This document shows positions 37,066 to 47,840 of a stretch of 64,000 bases of DNA, piece by piece. Location of the stretch: positions 248,001 through 312,000 of the forward strand of contig CAWHCK010000060.1 of the NCBI GenBank assembly GCA_963827585.1, in the 5' to 3' direction. Each line of letters opens with the position of its first letter. The stretch's first letter is position 1. The DNA comes from VAZQ01 sp963827585 (GTDB taxonomy: Bacteria > Pseudomonadota > Alphaproteobacteria > Rhizobiales > Xanthobacteraceae). The position numbers and the translations under genes were made by a program. The notes under the pieces are model-generated. The model did no database searches, had not been told where the DNA came from, and saw only the letters and a program-made list of their open reading frames with translations.

Positions 37066-37784
37066 TCCGGGTCGCGGAGCAGCCGGCCATAACCGGGGAT
37101 GCTGTCGCCTCTTTTGAGCAGGCGCAGACCCGCCCAAAGGCTCACGGCATTGTTCGCGAGCACCGGCTTGCCGAGCTCGCGCTCCAGCCGCTCGACGACG
37201 CTCATCGAAGGCCAATTGCCGCCGGGCATGACGATGGCGTCCGCGTCCGGCCGGTCCGTCCGGCGGCCGAGCTCATAGGCTTGTTCCGGACCGACCCGGC
37301 CGAGGTCGATCGAAGCCACGAACCCCACCACCTCGCTGTGGACGACCTCGAAACCGCTCATCTCCATGAACTCGACCATGGGCTTGTCCATGGTTTTGCT
37401 CCACGGCGCGCCGATGGCGATCTTCTTGGCACCGAGCTGCGCAAGGGCGTCGACGAATGCGGTCGCCGCCGTGGTCGCGGGTCTGCCCGAGGCATCCTCC
37501 ATGCGCTTGATCAGCTCGCGGTCGTAGCCCTTGCCCTTGGCGAGCGTGGGAGCGGTCGCCGCAAACACGATGGCATCAACCTCGGCGTCGGCGAGCTTGC
37601 GGCTCTCCGCCTCGAGCTCCAGCACGCAGCGCATCTGCTCTTCCGGCGTGATGTCGCGGTAGGCGACGCGTCCGGTGTGCAGCGAGACGGTCGGTGGCAA
37701 CGCCGCCGAGAACTCGGGCTCCTGGGTCGTGTTGGACGAGGGCGTCAGCAATCCGAAGCGATGGGTCTTCTCGACGTAGGACAT
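37062..37784 (-). CDS. Maleate isomerase/arylmalonate decarboxylase-like protein
   Basis: The 240-residue product has the superfamily start RFGLLTPSSNTTQEPEF and the segments AIVFAATAPTLAKG and AIVMPGGNWPSMSVV. In active isomerases and racemases the two last segments each bring a catalytic cysteine; here both positions lack one (AATAPT and GGNWPS). The chemistry may therefore differ from the named enzymes. The gene is convergent with engB, overlapping its stop by four bases. It forms, with the following binding protein and MmgE/PrpD genes, a small catabolic block. Confidence 0.78.
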   Translation of the reverse strand: MSYVEKTHRFGLLTPSSNTTQEPEFSAALPPTVSLHTGRVAYRDITPEEQMRCVLELEAESRKLADAEVDAIVFAATAPTLAKGKGYDRELIKRMEDASGRPATTAATAFVDALAQLGAKKIAIGAPWSKTMDKPMVEFMEMSGFEVVHSEVVGFVASIDLGRVGPEQAYELGRRTDRPDADAIVMPGGNWPSMSVVERLERELGKPVLANNAVSLWAGLRLLKRGDSIPGYGRLLRDPD

Positions 37785-37788
37785 CCGC

Positions 37789-38778
37789 TCACTGCGACCC
37801 TTCGAGGCCGGCCGCCTTGATGACGGCGTGGAATTTCTGTGATTCCGATTTGATGTAGCGCTCGAACTCGGCGGGGCTGCTGCTGCTCACCGCCTTCGAG
37901 CCCTGCCGCAATATCGCGTCCTTGACGTCGGGCGAGGCGAGCGCCTTCGCCATCCCGCCGTGCAGCTTGCTGATGATCTGCGGCGGCGTGCCGGCCGGCG
38001 CGAGCAGGCCGGCCCAGCCCACCACGACCGCGCTCGGATAGCCGAATTCGGTCGGGGTCGGCGTGTTGGGAAACTGCTCGTCGCGCTCCTGGCCGAACGT
38101 GGCGAGCAGATTGAGCTTCCCCGACTCCACGTGATCCGTCACGCCGGCCGTGGTCGTGAATGCGAGCGGAATCTGGCCGCTCAGCACGTCGGTGATCGCC
38201 GGCGTCTGTCCCCGGTAGGGCACATGCGTCATCTTGATATCGGCGGCAAGCGACAGCAGCACGCCCATCAGATGGGTCATGTTGCCGATGCCGAACGAGC
38301 CGTAGTTGAGCTGGCCGGGGTTTGCCTTGGCCCGCTCGACGAGATCCTTGATCGACTTGATCCCGGAAGCGGGGTTGACCACGGCGCCCAGCGGGTTGGC
38401 CACGGTCTGGGTGATCGGGGCGAAATCGCGAAGCGCGTCGTAGGGCAGTTTCTTGAAGATGAACGCGTTCGTCGTCACCGCGCTCACCGGCGCATAGACC
38501 AGCGTGTAGCCGTCGGGGGTCGCCTTGGCGGCGGTCTCCATTCCGATGATGGCGTTGGCGCCGGGACGATTGTCCACGATTGCCTGCTGGCCCCAGAGGT
38601 CGCCCATCTTCTGCGCGAGCACGCGCGCCTGCAGGTCCACCCCGGAACCGGCCGCTTGCGGCACGATGATGCGAATCGGCCGGTTCGGAAAATCGTCGCC
38701 CGTCTGCGCCCTGCCGTCAGCGGCGACCGCGAGCATCGCCACGCTCGCCAGCGCGGCACATAGCGTGCGTCCATTCAT
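37789..38778 (-). CDS. Bug-family tricarboxylate-transport substrate-binding protein
   Basis: The 329-residue protein starts with a signal peptide ending near ADGRAQ. It then has the Bug/TctC pattern: FPNRPIRIIVPQAAGSGVD, ...VVDNRPGANAIIGMETAAKA and GYTLVY. These periplasmic proteins bind carboxylates and related compounds. No TctA or TctB gene is near, so it may work with distant permeases or in signalling. I chose the ATG at 38778, five codons inside the longer frame, because GGGAGG precedes it. Confidence 0.9.
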   Translation of the reverse strand: MNGRTLCAALASVAMLAVAADGRAQTGDDFPNRPIRIIVPQAAGSGVDLQARVLAQKMGDLWGQQAIVDNRPGANAIIGMETAAKATPDGYTLVYAPVSAVTTNAFIFKKLPYDALRDFAPITQTVANPLGAVVNPASGIKSIKDLVERAKANPGQLNYGSFGIGNMTHLMGVLLSLAADIKMTHVPYRGQTPAITDVLSGQIPLAFTTTAGVTDHVESGKLNLLATFGQERDEQFPNTPTPTEFGYPSAVVVGWAGLLAPAGTPPQIISKLHGGMAKALASPDVKDAILRQGSKAVSSSSPAEFERYIKSESQKFHAVIKAAGLEGSQ

Positions 38779-38895
38779 TGGCGCGCCTCCCAATTTTTTT
38801 TGCCCGCGCGGTGGTGGGCCGCGTGCGGTCGCGTCAGCGTATCAGCGCCTTCGACGGCAGCCTAGCGGGCGTTGCGCTCGTCTTGAACCACCTCG

Positions 38896-39053
38896 GTCAT
38901 TGCCGGGCTTGACACCGCAAGTCGGGTGTATCCGACTTGCGGCGCTCCATATGGCGCAACTCGGGCAAGCCCGAGTTGCGATGCAATCCATCCTCTTCGT
39001 CAAGAATTTTGCGAAGAAGGATGGACCCGCGGGTCAAGCCCGCGGGTGACGCA
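38896..39053. repeat. Compound hairpin repeat region
   Basis: The region is bounded by GTCATTGCCGGGCTTGACA and GGGTCAAGCCCGCGGGTGAC as in the other CCCGCGGG elements. Two perfect small hairpins are inserted: GCAAGTCGG...CCGACTTGC at 38917-38940 and GCAACTCGGGC...GCCCGAGTTGC at 38956-38979. This fills most of the space between the Bug gene and the MmgE/PrpD gene. Confidence 0.75.
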
Positions 39054-39110
39054 TTCGGCATGGAACGGGGACTTCAAAAATGCGCCAGCGACCTCGGCTG
39101 GCGGACCTCC

Positions 39111-40508
39111 TCAACTGCCGACCGCGGCCAGCGGCGCGCGCTCGGCCTGACCGCGCCGCGGCGCCGCGCGCAGCATGTCCATGAGCTGTCGCACCGAGCC
39201 CAGGTTTTCCAGATCGCCGACGGCGTCGAGCGTCCCCGCAATGGCGGACGGGATCAGCACGCCGTCCGCATAGGTGCGGAACTTGCTCTCGATCTGGGCG
39301 CGCGACAGCGGATTCTCGGCCGAGCCGCGCGGATGATCGCAGCGCGCCGTGAGCGTCGTGCCGTCGGTCTCGATGTCGACCACCGCCTGCACGCCGGTCA
39401 GCGCCGCATCCGGACGGATCTCGATCTGCTCGGCCGCCGCGCGCCGCATGCTCGGATCGTCGTAGCGGGCGGGCTCGAACTGGGCAAGCGTGAGCTCCTG
39501 GTCGTGCAGGATCACCGTCGCGGTGTAATGGCCGGAAATCAGCGCGTCGAACTTCCCCTTGTACTGCGCGAGCTTGCCATGCAGATCGAATGTCGCCTGG
39601 CTCAAGGCCACGCGGACTTTCTTCACCTTGGCGGGATCGATCTTGTGTTGCTCGACGAGATCGAACATCGCGGTGTTCATGCCCTGGATCGACGAGGCGG
39701 ACGGCCACAGGCGCAACGCGATCTGTTCGAGCTCCCAACGCTTTCCGAGATCGGCGGTGACCGCCTCGGGGCGGCCGCCATTGGCATAGACGTTGTAGAG
39801 GCCGCCGTCCTTGGCGGTGAGGAATTCGCGCGTCGCCAGAAACTTCTGCTCGGCCAGCAGCGCCGCAATCAACCCCGAGAGTGCGCCGCGGCACTGGTGG
39901 AACTTCACGGTCGGCGTTCCCCACGCTGCGAACGTACCGGCCGCCTGGCTGCCGGCGAGGCCGAACGCCTTGGCCATGGTCTCGGTGTCGAAGCGGCGAA
40001 GCCGGCCGACCGCGGCGGCGGCGCCGAACGGGCCCAGGACGCCCGGGCCATGCCAGCCCTTGGCCCGGAACGCGGGATAATCGAGGCCGATCCCGACCCG
40101 CGTCGTCACCTCGCATCCGGCGGCGATGGCGACGATGAGCTCGCGGCCCGACAAACCGTCGCGTTCGGCGATCGCCAAAGCGGGCGGGATCACTTCCGGC
40201 GTCACGTGGGTCAGCGTCGGCCGGTGCACGTCGCACATGGTGACCGCGGTGACGAGATAGCCATTGAGGATTGTCGCGCCGGCGAGCGACAGGCGCTCGC
40301 CGCCGATGACGCTGCTCTCGCTGGATTGCGCCAGCCCTGACGCCAGGGCGGCGAGCTGTTGCGTCTCCTCGCCCCGATGCCCGGCGACCGCACATGCCAA
40401 CGTGTCAAGCAGGACGTTCTTGCAGTGGTCTCGGACAGGTCCCGGAAGATCGTCGTATTGCAGCGACGCCGCAAAGCCGGCAAGCACCTCGGTGACGTCT
40501 CCCGACAT
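39111..40508 (-). CDS. MmgE/PrpD family protein
   Basis: The 465-residue protein belongs to the family of 2-methylcitrate dehydratase (PrpD) and immune-responsive-gene-like enzymes: LLDTLACAVAGHRGEE, TLTHVTPEVIPPALAIAE and KGWHGPGVLGPFGAAAA are typical. Many members act on other dicarboxylic or tricarboxylic acids, and some are isomerases. AAGGGAGA lies just before the ATG at 40508, which I prefer to an earlier in-frame start. It lies beside the Bug binding protein and the maleate-isomerase-like gene, which points to catabolism of an unsaturated or branched carboxylic acid. Confidence 0.88.
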   Translation of the reverse strand: MSGDVTEVLAGFAASLQYDDLPGPVRDHCKNVLLDTLACAVAGHRGEETQQLAALASGLAQSSESSVIGGERLSLAGATILNGYLVTAVTMCDVHRPTLTHVTPEVIPPALAIAERDGLSGRELIVAIAAGCEVTTRVGIGLDYPAFRAKGWHGPGVLGPFGAAAAVGRLRRFDTETMAKAFGLAGSQAAGTFAAWGTPTVKFHQCRGALSGLIAALLAEQKFLATREFLTAKDGGLYNVYANGGRPEAVTADLGKRWELEQIALRLWPSASSIQGMNTAMFDLVEQHKIDPAKVKKVRVALSQATFDLHGKLAQYKGKFDALISGHYTATVILHDQELTLAQFEPARYDDPSMRRAAAEQIEIRPDAALTGVQAVVDIETDGTTLTARCDHPRGSAENPLSRAQIESKFRTYADGVLIPSAIAGTLDAVGDLENLGSVRQLMDMLRAAPRRGQAERAPLAAVGS

Positions 40509-40787
40509 ACAATTCTCCCTTGTGAGGCCATTTTCGAGGAATTCCAAGATCGTGCCTTCCGCGATCTCCGCATGCATCGTAATTGGAATGCGGAGCCTCG
40601 GGCAACCTCGACGTGAGGCCGGCGAAGCGCGCGCCGAAGTCGGATCTATCCGACATCGGCTACCCCTACCCGCGAGAGACTGGCCCCATCACCCTTGAGC
40701 CCTCTTTCGCCCGGGCCGCCGGCTCGCTAAAAGGCGCAGCGACATTGAAGCCCGCGGCGCGCCGCGGATGGTTTGGAACATCCCTCG

Positions 40788-41672
40788 ATGAACATCTCGC
40801 CTCACGACATCGCGCGCGTCCTCTCGGAAGCGCTTCCCCACATGCAGCAATACGACGAGGAGACCGTCGTCGTGAAATACGGCGGCCATGCCATGGGGGA
40901 GGAGGAGCTGGCCAAGAGCTTCGCCCGCGACATCGTGCTGATGGAGCAGACCGCCATCAATCCCGTGGTCGTGCACGGCGGCGGGCCGCAGATCGGCGAG
41001 ATGCTCAAGCGGCTCGGCATCAAGTCGGAATTCTCCGGCGGCTTGCGCGTGACCGACGCGGCCACGATCGAAATCGTCGAGATGGTGCTCGCGGGCTCGA
41101 TCAACAAGCAGATCGTCGGCTTCATCAACGGCGCCGGCGGCAAGGCCGTCGGGCTTTGCGGCAAGGACGGCAACATGGTGGTCGCGCACAAGGTCGCCCG
41201 CCGGGTGGTCGACCCCGATTCCAATATCGAGAAGATCGTCGATCTCGGCTTCGTCGGCGAGCCCGAGAAGGTCGACGTCACCGTGCTCAACCAGATCCTC
41301 GGCCGCGACCTCATCCCGGTGCTGGCGCCGCTGGCGACGTCCAAGGAGGGAGTGACCTACAACGTCAATGCCGACACCTTTGCCGGTGCCATCGCGGGCG
41401 CGCTCAAGGCCAAGCGGCTCCTTCTGCTGACCGACGTGCCGGGCGTGCTCGACAAGTCCAAGACCCTGATCAAGCAGCTCTCCGCCGACGATGCGCGGGC
41501 GCTGATCGCCGACGGCACCATTTCGGACGGCATGATTCCCAAGGTCGAGACCTGCATCTATGCGCTCGAGGCGGGCGTCGAGGGCGTGGTCATCCTCGAC
41601 GGCAAGGTGCCGCACGCGGTGCTGCTCGAGCTCCTCACCGACCATGGCGCCGGCACCCTGATGATGCGGTGA
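40788..41672 (+). CDS. argB: Acetylglutamate kinase
   Basis: The 294-residue product has the glycine-rich phosphate loops KYGGHAM and VVHGGGPQIG, the NVNADTFAGAIA core and the end segment TDHGAGTLMMR. It phosphorylates N-acetylglutamate in arginine biosynthesis. No strong binding site precedes the ATG at 40788; a TTG at 40773 is an in-frame alternative. In relatives argB often follows engB directly. Confidence 0.95.
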   Translation: MNISPHDIARVLSEALPHMQQYDEETVVVKYGGHAMGEEELAKSFARDIVLMEQTAINPVVVHGGGPQIGEMLKRLGIKSEFSGGLRVTDAATIEIVEMVLAGSINKQIVGFINGAGGKAVGLCGKDGNMVVAHKVARRVVDPDSNIEKIVDLGFVGEPEKVDVTVLNQILGRDLIPVLAPLATSKEGVTYNVNADTFAGAIAGALKAKRLLLLTDVPGVLDKSKTLIKQLSADDARALIADGTISDGMIPKVETCIYALEAGVEGVVILDGKVPHAVLLELLTDHGAGTLMMR

Positions 41673-41732
41673 GGTGTGAGCTCGGACGCCGGGCGAGTGC
41701 AGCGAGCGCCCTTGCGCGAGCGGAACGAGACA

Positions 41733-41793
41733 CCGATCTCGGGTTTGACCGAGATCGGCACATGAGCCCGCCAAGTCGTGTAAACACGACTTG
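41733..41793. repeat. Pair of perfect hairpins after argB
   Basis: CCGATCTCGG-gtttga-CCGAGATCGG (41733-41758) and CAAGTCGTGT-aa-ACACGACTTG (41772-41793) are both perfect, with 10-bp arms. They may stop transcription between argB and the convergent aldo/keto reductase gene, although no T-tract follows. They resemble the hairpins at 38917-38979. Confidence 0.7.
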
Positions 41794-41913
41794 CGTGGAC
41801 CCGAGCGCGAACTGCGAAGGTAAACCATAAAGCCGCGTGCTCTGTCTTCTGGGTCGCGAGAATTTTCGCTCGAAGCGATGCGCGCCGGGTCAGTCCGGGA
41901 TGACACACGTCAT

Positions 41914-42909
41914 CTAACCCGGCTGCTCGCTGTCCATATGCGCGAGCACCGCGGGCAGATATCGCGTGCCGGCCACCGCCTCCGGCGGCGCCGCCTGCGC
42001 GATGCGCGCGAGGTCGGCGGGGGTGAGCGACAGCTCGAGGGCGCCGAGCGCCTCGCCGAGCTGATCGCGCCGGCGCGCGCCGATGAGCGGTACCACGTCG
42101 TCGCCGCGCGCGCGCATCCAGGCGAAGGCGAGCTGCGCGGTCGAGGCGTTCTTCTCGCGCGCGATCGCGCCGAGCGCCTGCACCAGCGCCATGTTGCGGG
42201 GAAAGTTCTCGTCGGAAAAGCGCGGCATGCGGGTGCGGATTTCACCGGCTTGCTTGGAAGCCTGCGCGCCGTCGCTGATCAGGCCGCGCGAAAGCACGCC
42301 ATAGGCGACGAGCGCGATGCCGAGCTCGCGCACGGTCGGCAGAATCTCCTTCTCGACGTCGCGGCTGACCAGCGAATATTCGATCTGCAGCGCCGCGATC
42401 GGATGCACCGCGTGCGCCCGGCGGATCGATTTCGCCGACGCTTCCGACAGCCCGATGTGACGGACATAGCCGGCCTTGACCATGTCGGCGATGGCGCCGA
42501 CCGTGTCCTCGACCGGCACCGCGGGATCGAGCCGTGCGGGCTGATAGAGATCGACATGGTCGGTGCCGAGACGCCGCAGGCTGTAGGCGAGAAAATTCTT
42601 CACCGCGATCGGCCGGACATCGTCGCCGAGAAATTTCAGGTCCGGGCCGCGCATCGCGCCGAACTTGAGCGCGATGAAGGCGCGCTCGCGCTTGCCGCCC
42701 CCGAGCGCCTCGCGGATGAGCATCTCGTTGTGTCCCGTGCCGTAGAAGTCGCCGGTGTCGAGCATGGTGACGCCGGCTTCGAGCGCGGCATGGATGGTGG
42801 CGATCGACTCGGCATCGTCGGCCGGCCCGTAGCCGCCCGACATGCCCATGCAGCCGAGCCCCATTTCGGAGACTTCCGGACCATTGCGGCCAAGGCGGCG
42901 GGTGCGCAT
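41914..42909 (-). CDS. Aldo/keto reductase
   Basis: The 331-residue product is a TIM-barrel aldo/keto reductase: MRTRRLGRNGPEVSEMGLGC at the start, LDTGDFYGTGHNEMLI with the catalytic Asp and Tyr, and ALKFG with the catalytic Lys. It reduces carbonyl compounds with NADPH. It belongs to the large YhdN/AKR11-like group and its substrate cannot be predicted. The gene is alone; a GC-rich hairpin repeat lies upstream. Confidence 0.92.
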   Translation of the reverse strand: MRTRRLGRNGPEVSEMGLGCMGMSGGYGPADDAESIATIHAALEAGVTMLDTGDFYGTGHNEMLIREALGGGKRERAFIALKFGAMRGPDLKFLGDDVRPIAVKNFLAYSLRRLGTDHVDLYQPARLDPAVPVEDTVGAIADMVKAGYVRHIGLSEASAKSIRRAHAVHPIAALQIEYSLVSRDVEKEILPTVRELGIALVAYGVLSRGLISDGAQASKQAGEIRTRMPRFSDENFPRNMALVQALGAIAREKNASTAQLAFAWMRARGDDVVPLIGARRRDQLGEALGALELSLTPADLARIAQAAPPEAVAGTRYLPAVLAHMDSEQPG

Positions 42910-42937
42910 GAAGTCCTCACTGAAAGGTATGGTCTCT

Positions 42938-43032
42938 CGCGGTCATGCCCGCGAAAGCGGGGGACCCATCGTGCCACATACGCCAGCCGCTGGAATACTG
43001 GGCCCCCGCTTGCGCGGGGGCGACAGTGTCAT
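42938..43032. repeat. Hairpin repeat between aldo/keto reductase and pckA
   Basis: The left end GGTCATGCCCGCGAAAGCGG and right end CCCCCGCTTGCGCGGGGGCG form a long imperfect hairpin. The element resembles a common repeat in which 'GTCATGCCCGCGAAAGCGGG' is followed by 'CCCGCTTGCGCGGG'. It is probably non-coding. Confidence 0.65.
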
Positions 43033-43088
43033 GCCTTGTTAGACCCTTGTGGGTTGGGGGTCGGTGCAGGCGGACGCACGTCCGCAAT

Positions 43089-44702
<1,614 letters not shown>

Positions 44703-44989
44703 GAAAGTCCTCCACGACACCGGCCCACATGGGGCCACTCCCCGTTGCCGTCGCTGCACGATAGCGCCTGACGCCCGACCCTGCGACCTTAAATGGCATC
44801 GCGCGCCCTGCCAAGGCGGGCGCCATGCCGCAAAATCAGTCGACGTGCAGCGCGCCTGCAGCAAAAATAGACTGCCGTGCTGCGCCGCAACCAAGTCAGC
44901 GCAGATGCTCGCGCTTATCTGCAGTTGAGGCACGCAGGGTTCAAGTCAGGACGCTTGACCGATCCTGCGCCGCAGCAGCGACGCTGACC

Positions 44990-46009
44990 TCAGTCCACCA
45001 ATCCCTTGCCCGCCAGCCACTTCTGGATGAGATCGGCGACCTGATCGCTGTTCTTGTCCATCATCACCATGTGGGAGTTTCCCTTGATGCCTGCGTCCGG
45101 CAGGTCGACGATGTCGATGCTGCCGCCGGCCGCCCTGAGAGCTCCGGCATAGTCGACGCCGCCCTGGCGGATCTTCGACCAGCGCGGATGGTCCTTGGCG
45201 TTGTCGCCGTACACGACGAGGATCGGCGTGGTCTTGATCGAGGCCACCTTGTTGCGGTCGCCGCCGACCGTCGGTTCCACCGCGACCAGCGCCTTGACCT
45301 TGTCGGGCCGCGCCTCCAGCACCTTGTAGCCGAACGAGCCCGACTGGCTGTGCACCATGATCACGCAAGGACAAACCTTGTCGACCAGCTCGATATAGGC
45401 GGCAACGATCTGATCGTCGGTGGTGAGCCAGCGCGGGACGCCCTGTTTCATGAACTGCGCGTAGGCCTCGGTCGGGAACTGGGTACCGGGATAGGTCGCC
45501 CGCGCGGCCTTGTCGTCGTTCCACGAACCGGCCGGGCCCACGCGAAAGCGCTCCCAAGGATCGCCCAGCGGCAGCGATACCGCCTCGCCCTTGAAGGTAC
45601 TGGTCCAGCCGGAACGGCCGCGCTCCACCGCATCGGAGATGTAGGTGTCCCAGCCCTTGCGGATGAAATAGGTGAGCCAGCCTTCGCCGCCGTCCGGCTT
45701 GGTCTCGTAGGTGACGCCGGTGAGCCCGCCGCCGTGCCACAGCAGCAGCGGCAGCTTGCCCTTGCGGCTTTGCGGCAGGAAGTACTGCACGTACATCTGC
45801 TCGACCTGATACTTGCCGTTGGGATCCATCTTCGCCGGCACGCCGCCGGGCGTGAACACGATCTCCTTGATCGGCTGGCCGCTGATCTCGATGACCCGCC
45901 CGCCGACGTGGAACGATCCCATGTCGCGCAGGACGATCGGCTCCTTGGTCTGCGCCAGGGCCGACGATGCTGCGAGGCTCAATGCGAATGCGATACCGAA
46001 ACGGCGCAT
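44990..46009 (-). CDS. Secreted alpha/beta-hydrolase (tandem copy 1)
   Basis: The 339-residue protein has a signal peptide (cleavage near SALAQ) and an alpha/beta-hydrolase fold: LLLWHGGGLTGVTYE, the nucleophile elbow MVHSQSGSFGY and a late His in KGNSHMVMMD. It is close to the next gene upstream along most of its length, including the segments VEQMYVQYFLP and VPRWLTTDD. GGAGGG precedes the ATG. Esterase activity in the periplasm is likely; the substrate is unknown. Confidence 0.88.
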   Translation of the reverse strand: MRRFGIAFALSLAASSALAQTKEPIVLRDMGSFHVGGRVIEISGQPIKEIVFTPGGVPAKMDPNGKYQVEQMYVQYFLPQSRKGKLPLLLWHGGGLTGVTYETKPDGGEGWLTYFIRKGWDTYISDAVERGRSGWTSTFKGEAVSLPLGDPWERFRVGPAGSWNDDKAARATYPGTQFPTEAYAQFMKQGVPRWLTTDDQIVAAYIELVDKVCPCVIMVHSQSGSFGYKVLEARPDKVKALVAVEPTVGGDRNKVASIKTTPILVVYGDNAKDHPRWSKIRQGGVDYAGALRAAGGSIDIVDLPDAGIKGNSHMVMMDKNSDQVADLIQKWLAGKGLVD

Positions 46010-46065
46010 GGCGCCCTCCTCTTTTTTTCCTCCGTGACGACTTGAACTCGAGACAGTCGACGCGA

Positions 46066-47092
46066 TCACTCGACCAGGCCTTTGCCCGCCAGCCACTTCT
46101 GGATGACATCGGCGATCTCGGCGTTGTTCTTGTCCTGCATCAGCATGTGCGAATTGCCTTTGATGCCGATGTCGGGAAGGTTGATGACGTCGACGGTTCC
46201 GCCGGCGGCGCGTACCGCGTCGGCATATTCGAGGTCGATCTTCTTGAAGGTCGCCCAGCGCGGGTGCTGGTCCACGTAGTCCCCGAACAGCATCAGTGCC
46301 GGCGTATCCTTGAGCGCGGCCGCCTTGCCGAGATTGCCCGCGGTCGCCGAACTCGATCGCGACGATCGCCTTGACCTTGTCGGGCCGCTGCTCCGCGACC
46401 TTGAAGCCGAACGCGCCGCCCTGGCTGTGCAGCAGCAGCACGCAGGGACAGACCCTGTCGACCAGCGCGACATAGGCGGCGATGATGGCGTCGTCGGTGG
46501 TAAGCCACCGCGGCACCGACTGCTTCATGTAGTTGTCGTAGGCTTCGACCGGGAACTGGTTGCCGGGCAGCACCTTGCGCTTGGCCGGATCTGGGTTCCA
46601 GGAGCCTTCGCCGTCGCCGATACGGAAGCGCTCGAACGGGTCGGCATAGGTCAGGAATGTCGGCTCCGAGGGCCACACGTCGGGTGAGGCGAAGCCCGCG
46701 CGCCCGCGCTCGACCGCATCCGAGATATAGACGTCCCAGCCCTTGCGCACGAACATGTTGAGCCAGCCTTCGCGGCCGTCGGGCGTGGTCTCATAGGTGA
46801 CGCCGGTGAGCCCGCCGCCGTGCCACATCAGCAGCGGCAGCCTGCCCTTGCGCGGGCTGGGCAGGAAGTACTGCACATACATCTGCTCGACCATGTACTG
46901 GCCGTTCGGGTCCAGTTTGGTGAGCGGGCCGCCGGGCTGCCGCACGATCATCCGCACCGGCTTGCCGCTGACCTCCGCCAGCCGGCCGCCGACATGGAAC
47001 GAACCCATGCCGCGCAGCACGATGTCGTTCTCCGCCGCCAGCGTCGGCAGCGCTGCGAGACCAAAAAGCGTGGCGATCAAGACCCGACGCAT
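46066..47092 (-). CDS. Secreted alpha/beta-hydrolase (tandem copy 2, frameshifted)
   Basis: This is a paralogue of the downstream gene with the same order of motifs: signal peptide ending LPTLAAEN, LLMWHGGGLTGVTYE, LLHSQGGAFGFKV, and KGNSHMLMQDK with the catalytic His. The frame changes near 46340 between VAIEFGDRG and TPALMLFGDYVDQHPRW, so the gene is broken by one indel, probably an error. Joined length is about 342 residues, like its partner. GGGAGG lies eight bases before the ATG at 47092. The two genes lie head to tail 56 bases apart and come from a duplication. Confidence 0.8.
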
Positions 47093-47355
47093 GCGAGTTT
47101 CCTCCCTGACTTTTCTCGACGTCTCTTGCCGACGATTGTGACTCATCTCGACCGCGCACGCCATCGCATGCACGCAAGGCGCCGCAGACGACGATAACAA
47201 GACGTGGGCAGGCGCCTGCCGAGTAGGATGGGTTGAGCCATTAAGGGCGTTTACGCCCGTCGTCGCGGGCTATGGCGAAACCCATCGTACCGCTTCGGGC
47301 GGAAAGATGATGGGTTTCGCGATGCTCATCCCATCGGCGCATGCCGGGCCGATTC

Positions 47356-47805
47356 TCATCCGAGGAAGCGGTCTTCATCGCCCGCCCTGGGAACGTAACA
47401 GGTGTCGCGTTTTCCGAACATGCGCAGCCGGTTGCGCGCGACGAACCCATAGAGCCGATCGCGCCACGCCATCGGCAGGATGCGCAAGCAGGCCGCGAGC
47501 GACCACGGCCAGCCCAACCCCTCCGCCATGCGGATGCTGCCCTCCGACTTGAACCAGGCGACGCCGTCGGCGACGAGGATGTTGGTCTCGTAGTCCTCGG
47601 GATCGAGGCCGAAATGAACGTAGAGCGCACGGCCGAGCGGCGACTGCGCGCGCAACAGCCGATACTTGCGCTGGTGATCGTGGCGCAGGACGAATTGGGC
47701 CCAGCCGGAGCACAGCGCGCAATAGCCGTCGAAGATGATGATGGGCCGATCGTCGGGAAATTCGGGAACGCACGGATCGCTGCGGTAGCTGTAGGGTTCC
47801 CGCAC
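47356..47805 (-). CDS. DCC family thiol-disulfide oxidoreductase-like protein (DUF393)
   Basis: The 149-residue product has the DCC signature near its start, IIFDGYCALCSGWAQFV, with the DxxCxxC motif, followed by YRLLRAQSPLGR and the late SEGSIRMAEGLG. Proteins of this family are predicted thiol-disulfide oxidoreductases. The GTG at 47805 is a reasonable start but has a weak binding site. The gene lies 35 bases after the heme-utilisation-like gene, on the same strand, so they may be co-transcribed. Confidence 0.82.
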   Translation of the reverse strand: MREPYSYRSDPCVPEFPDDRPIIIFDGYCALCSGWAQFVLRHDHQRKYRLLRAQSPLGRALYVHFGLDPEDYETNILVADGVAWFKSEGSIRMAEGLGWPWSLAACLRILPMAWRDRLYGFVARNRLRMFGKRDTCYVPRAGDEDRFLG

Positions 47806-47840
47806 GCGCCGCGTCCCACCCGGCGAGCGTCGCGCCGCGA

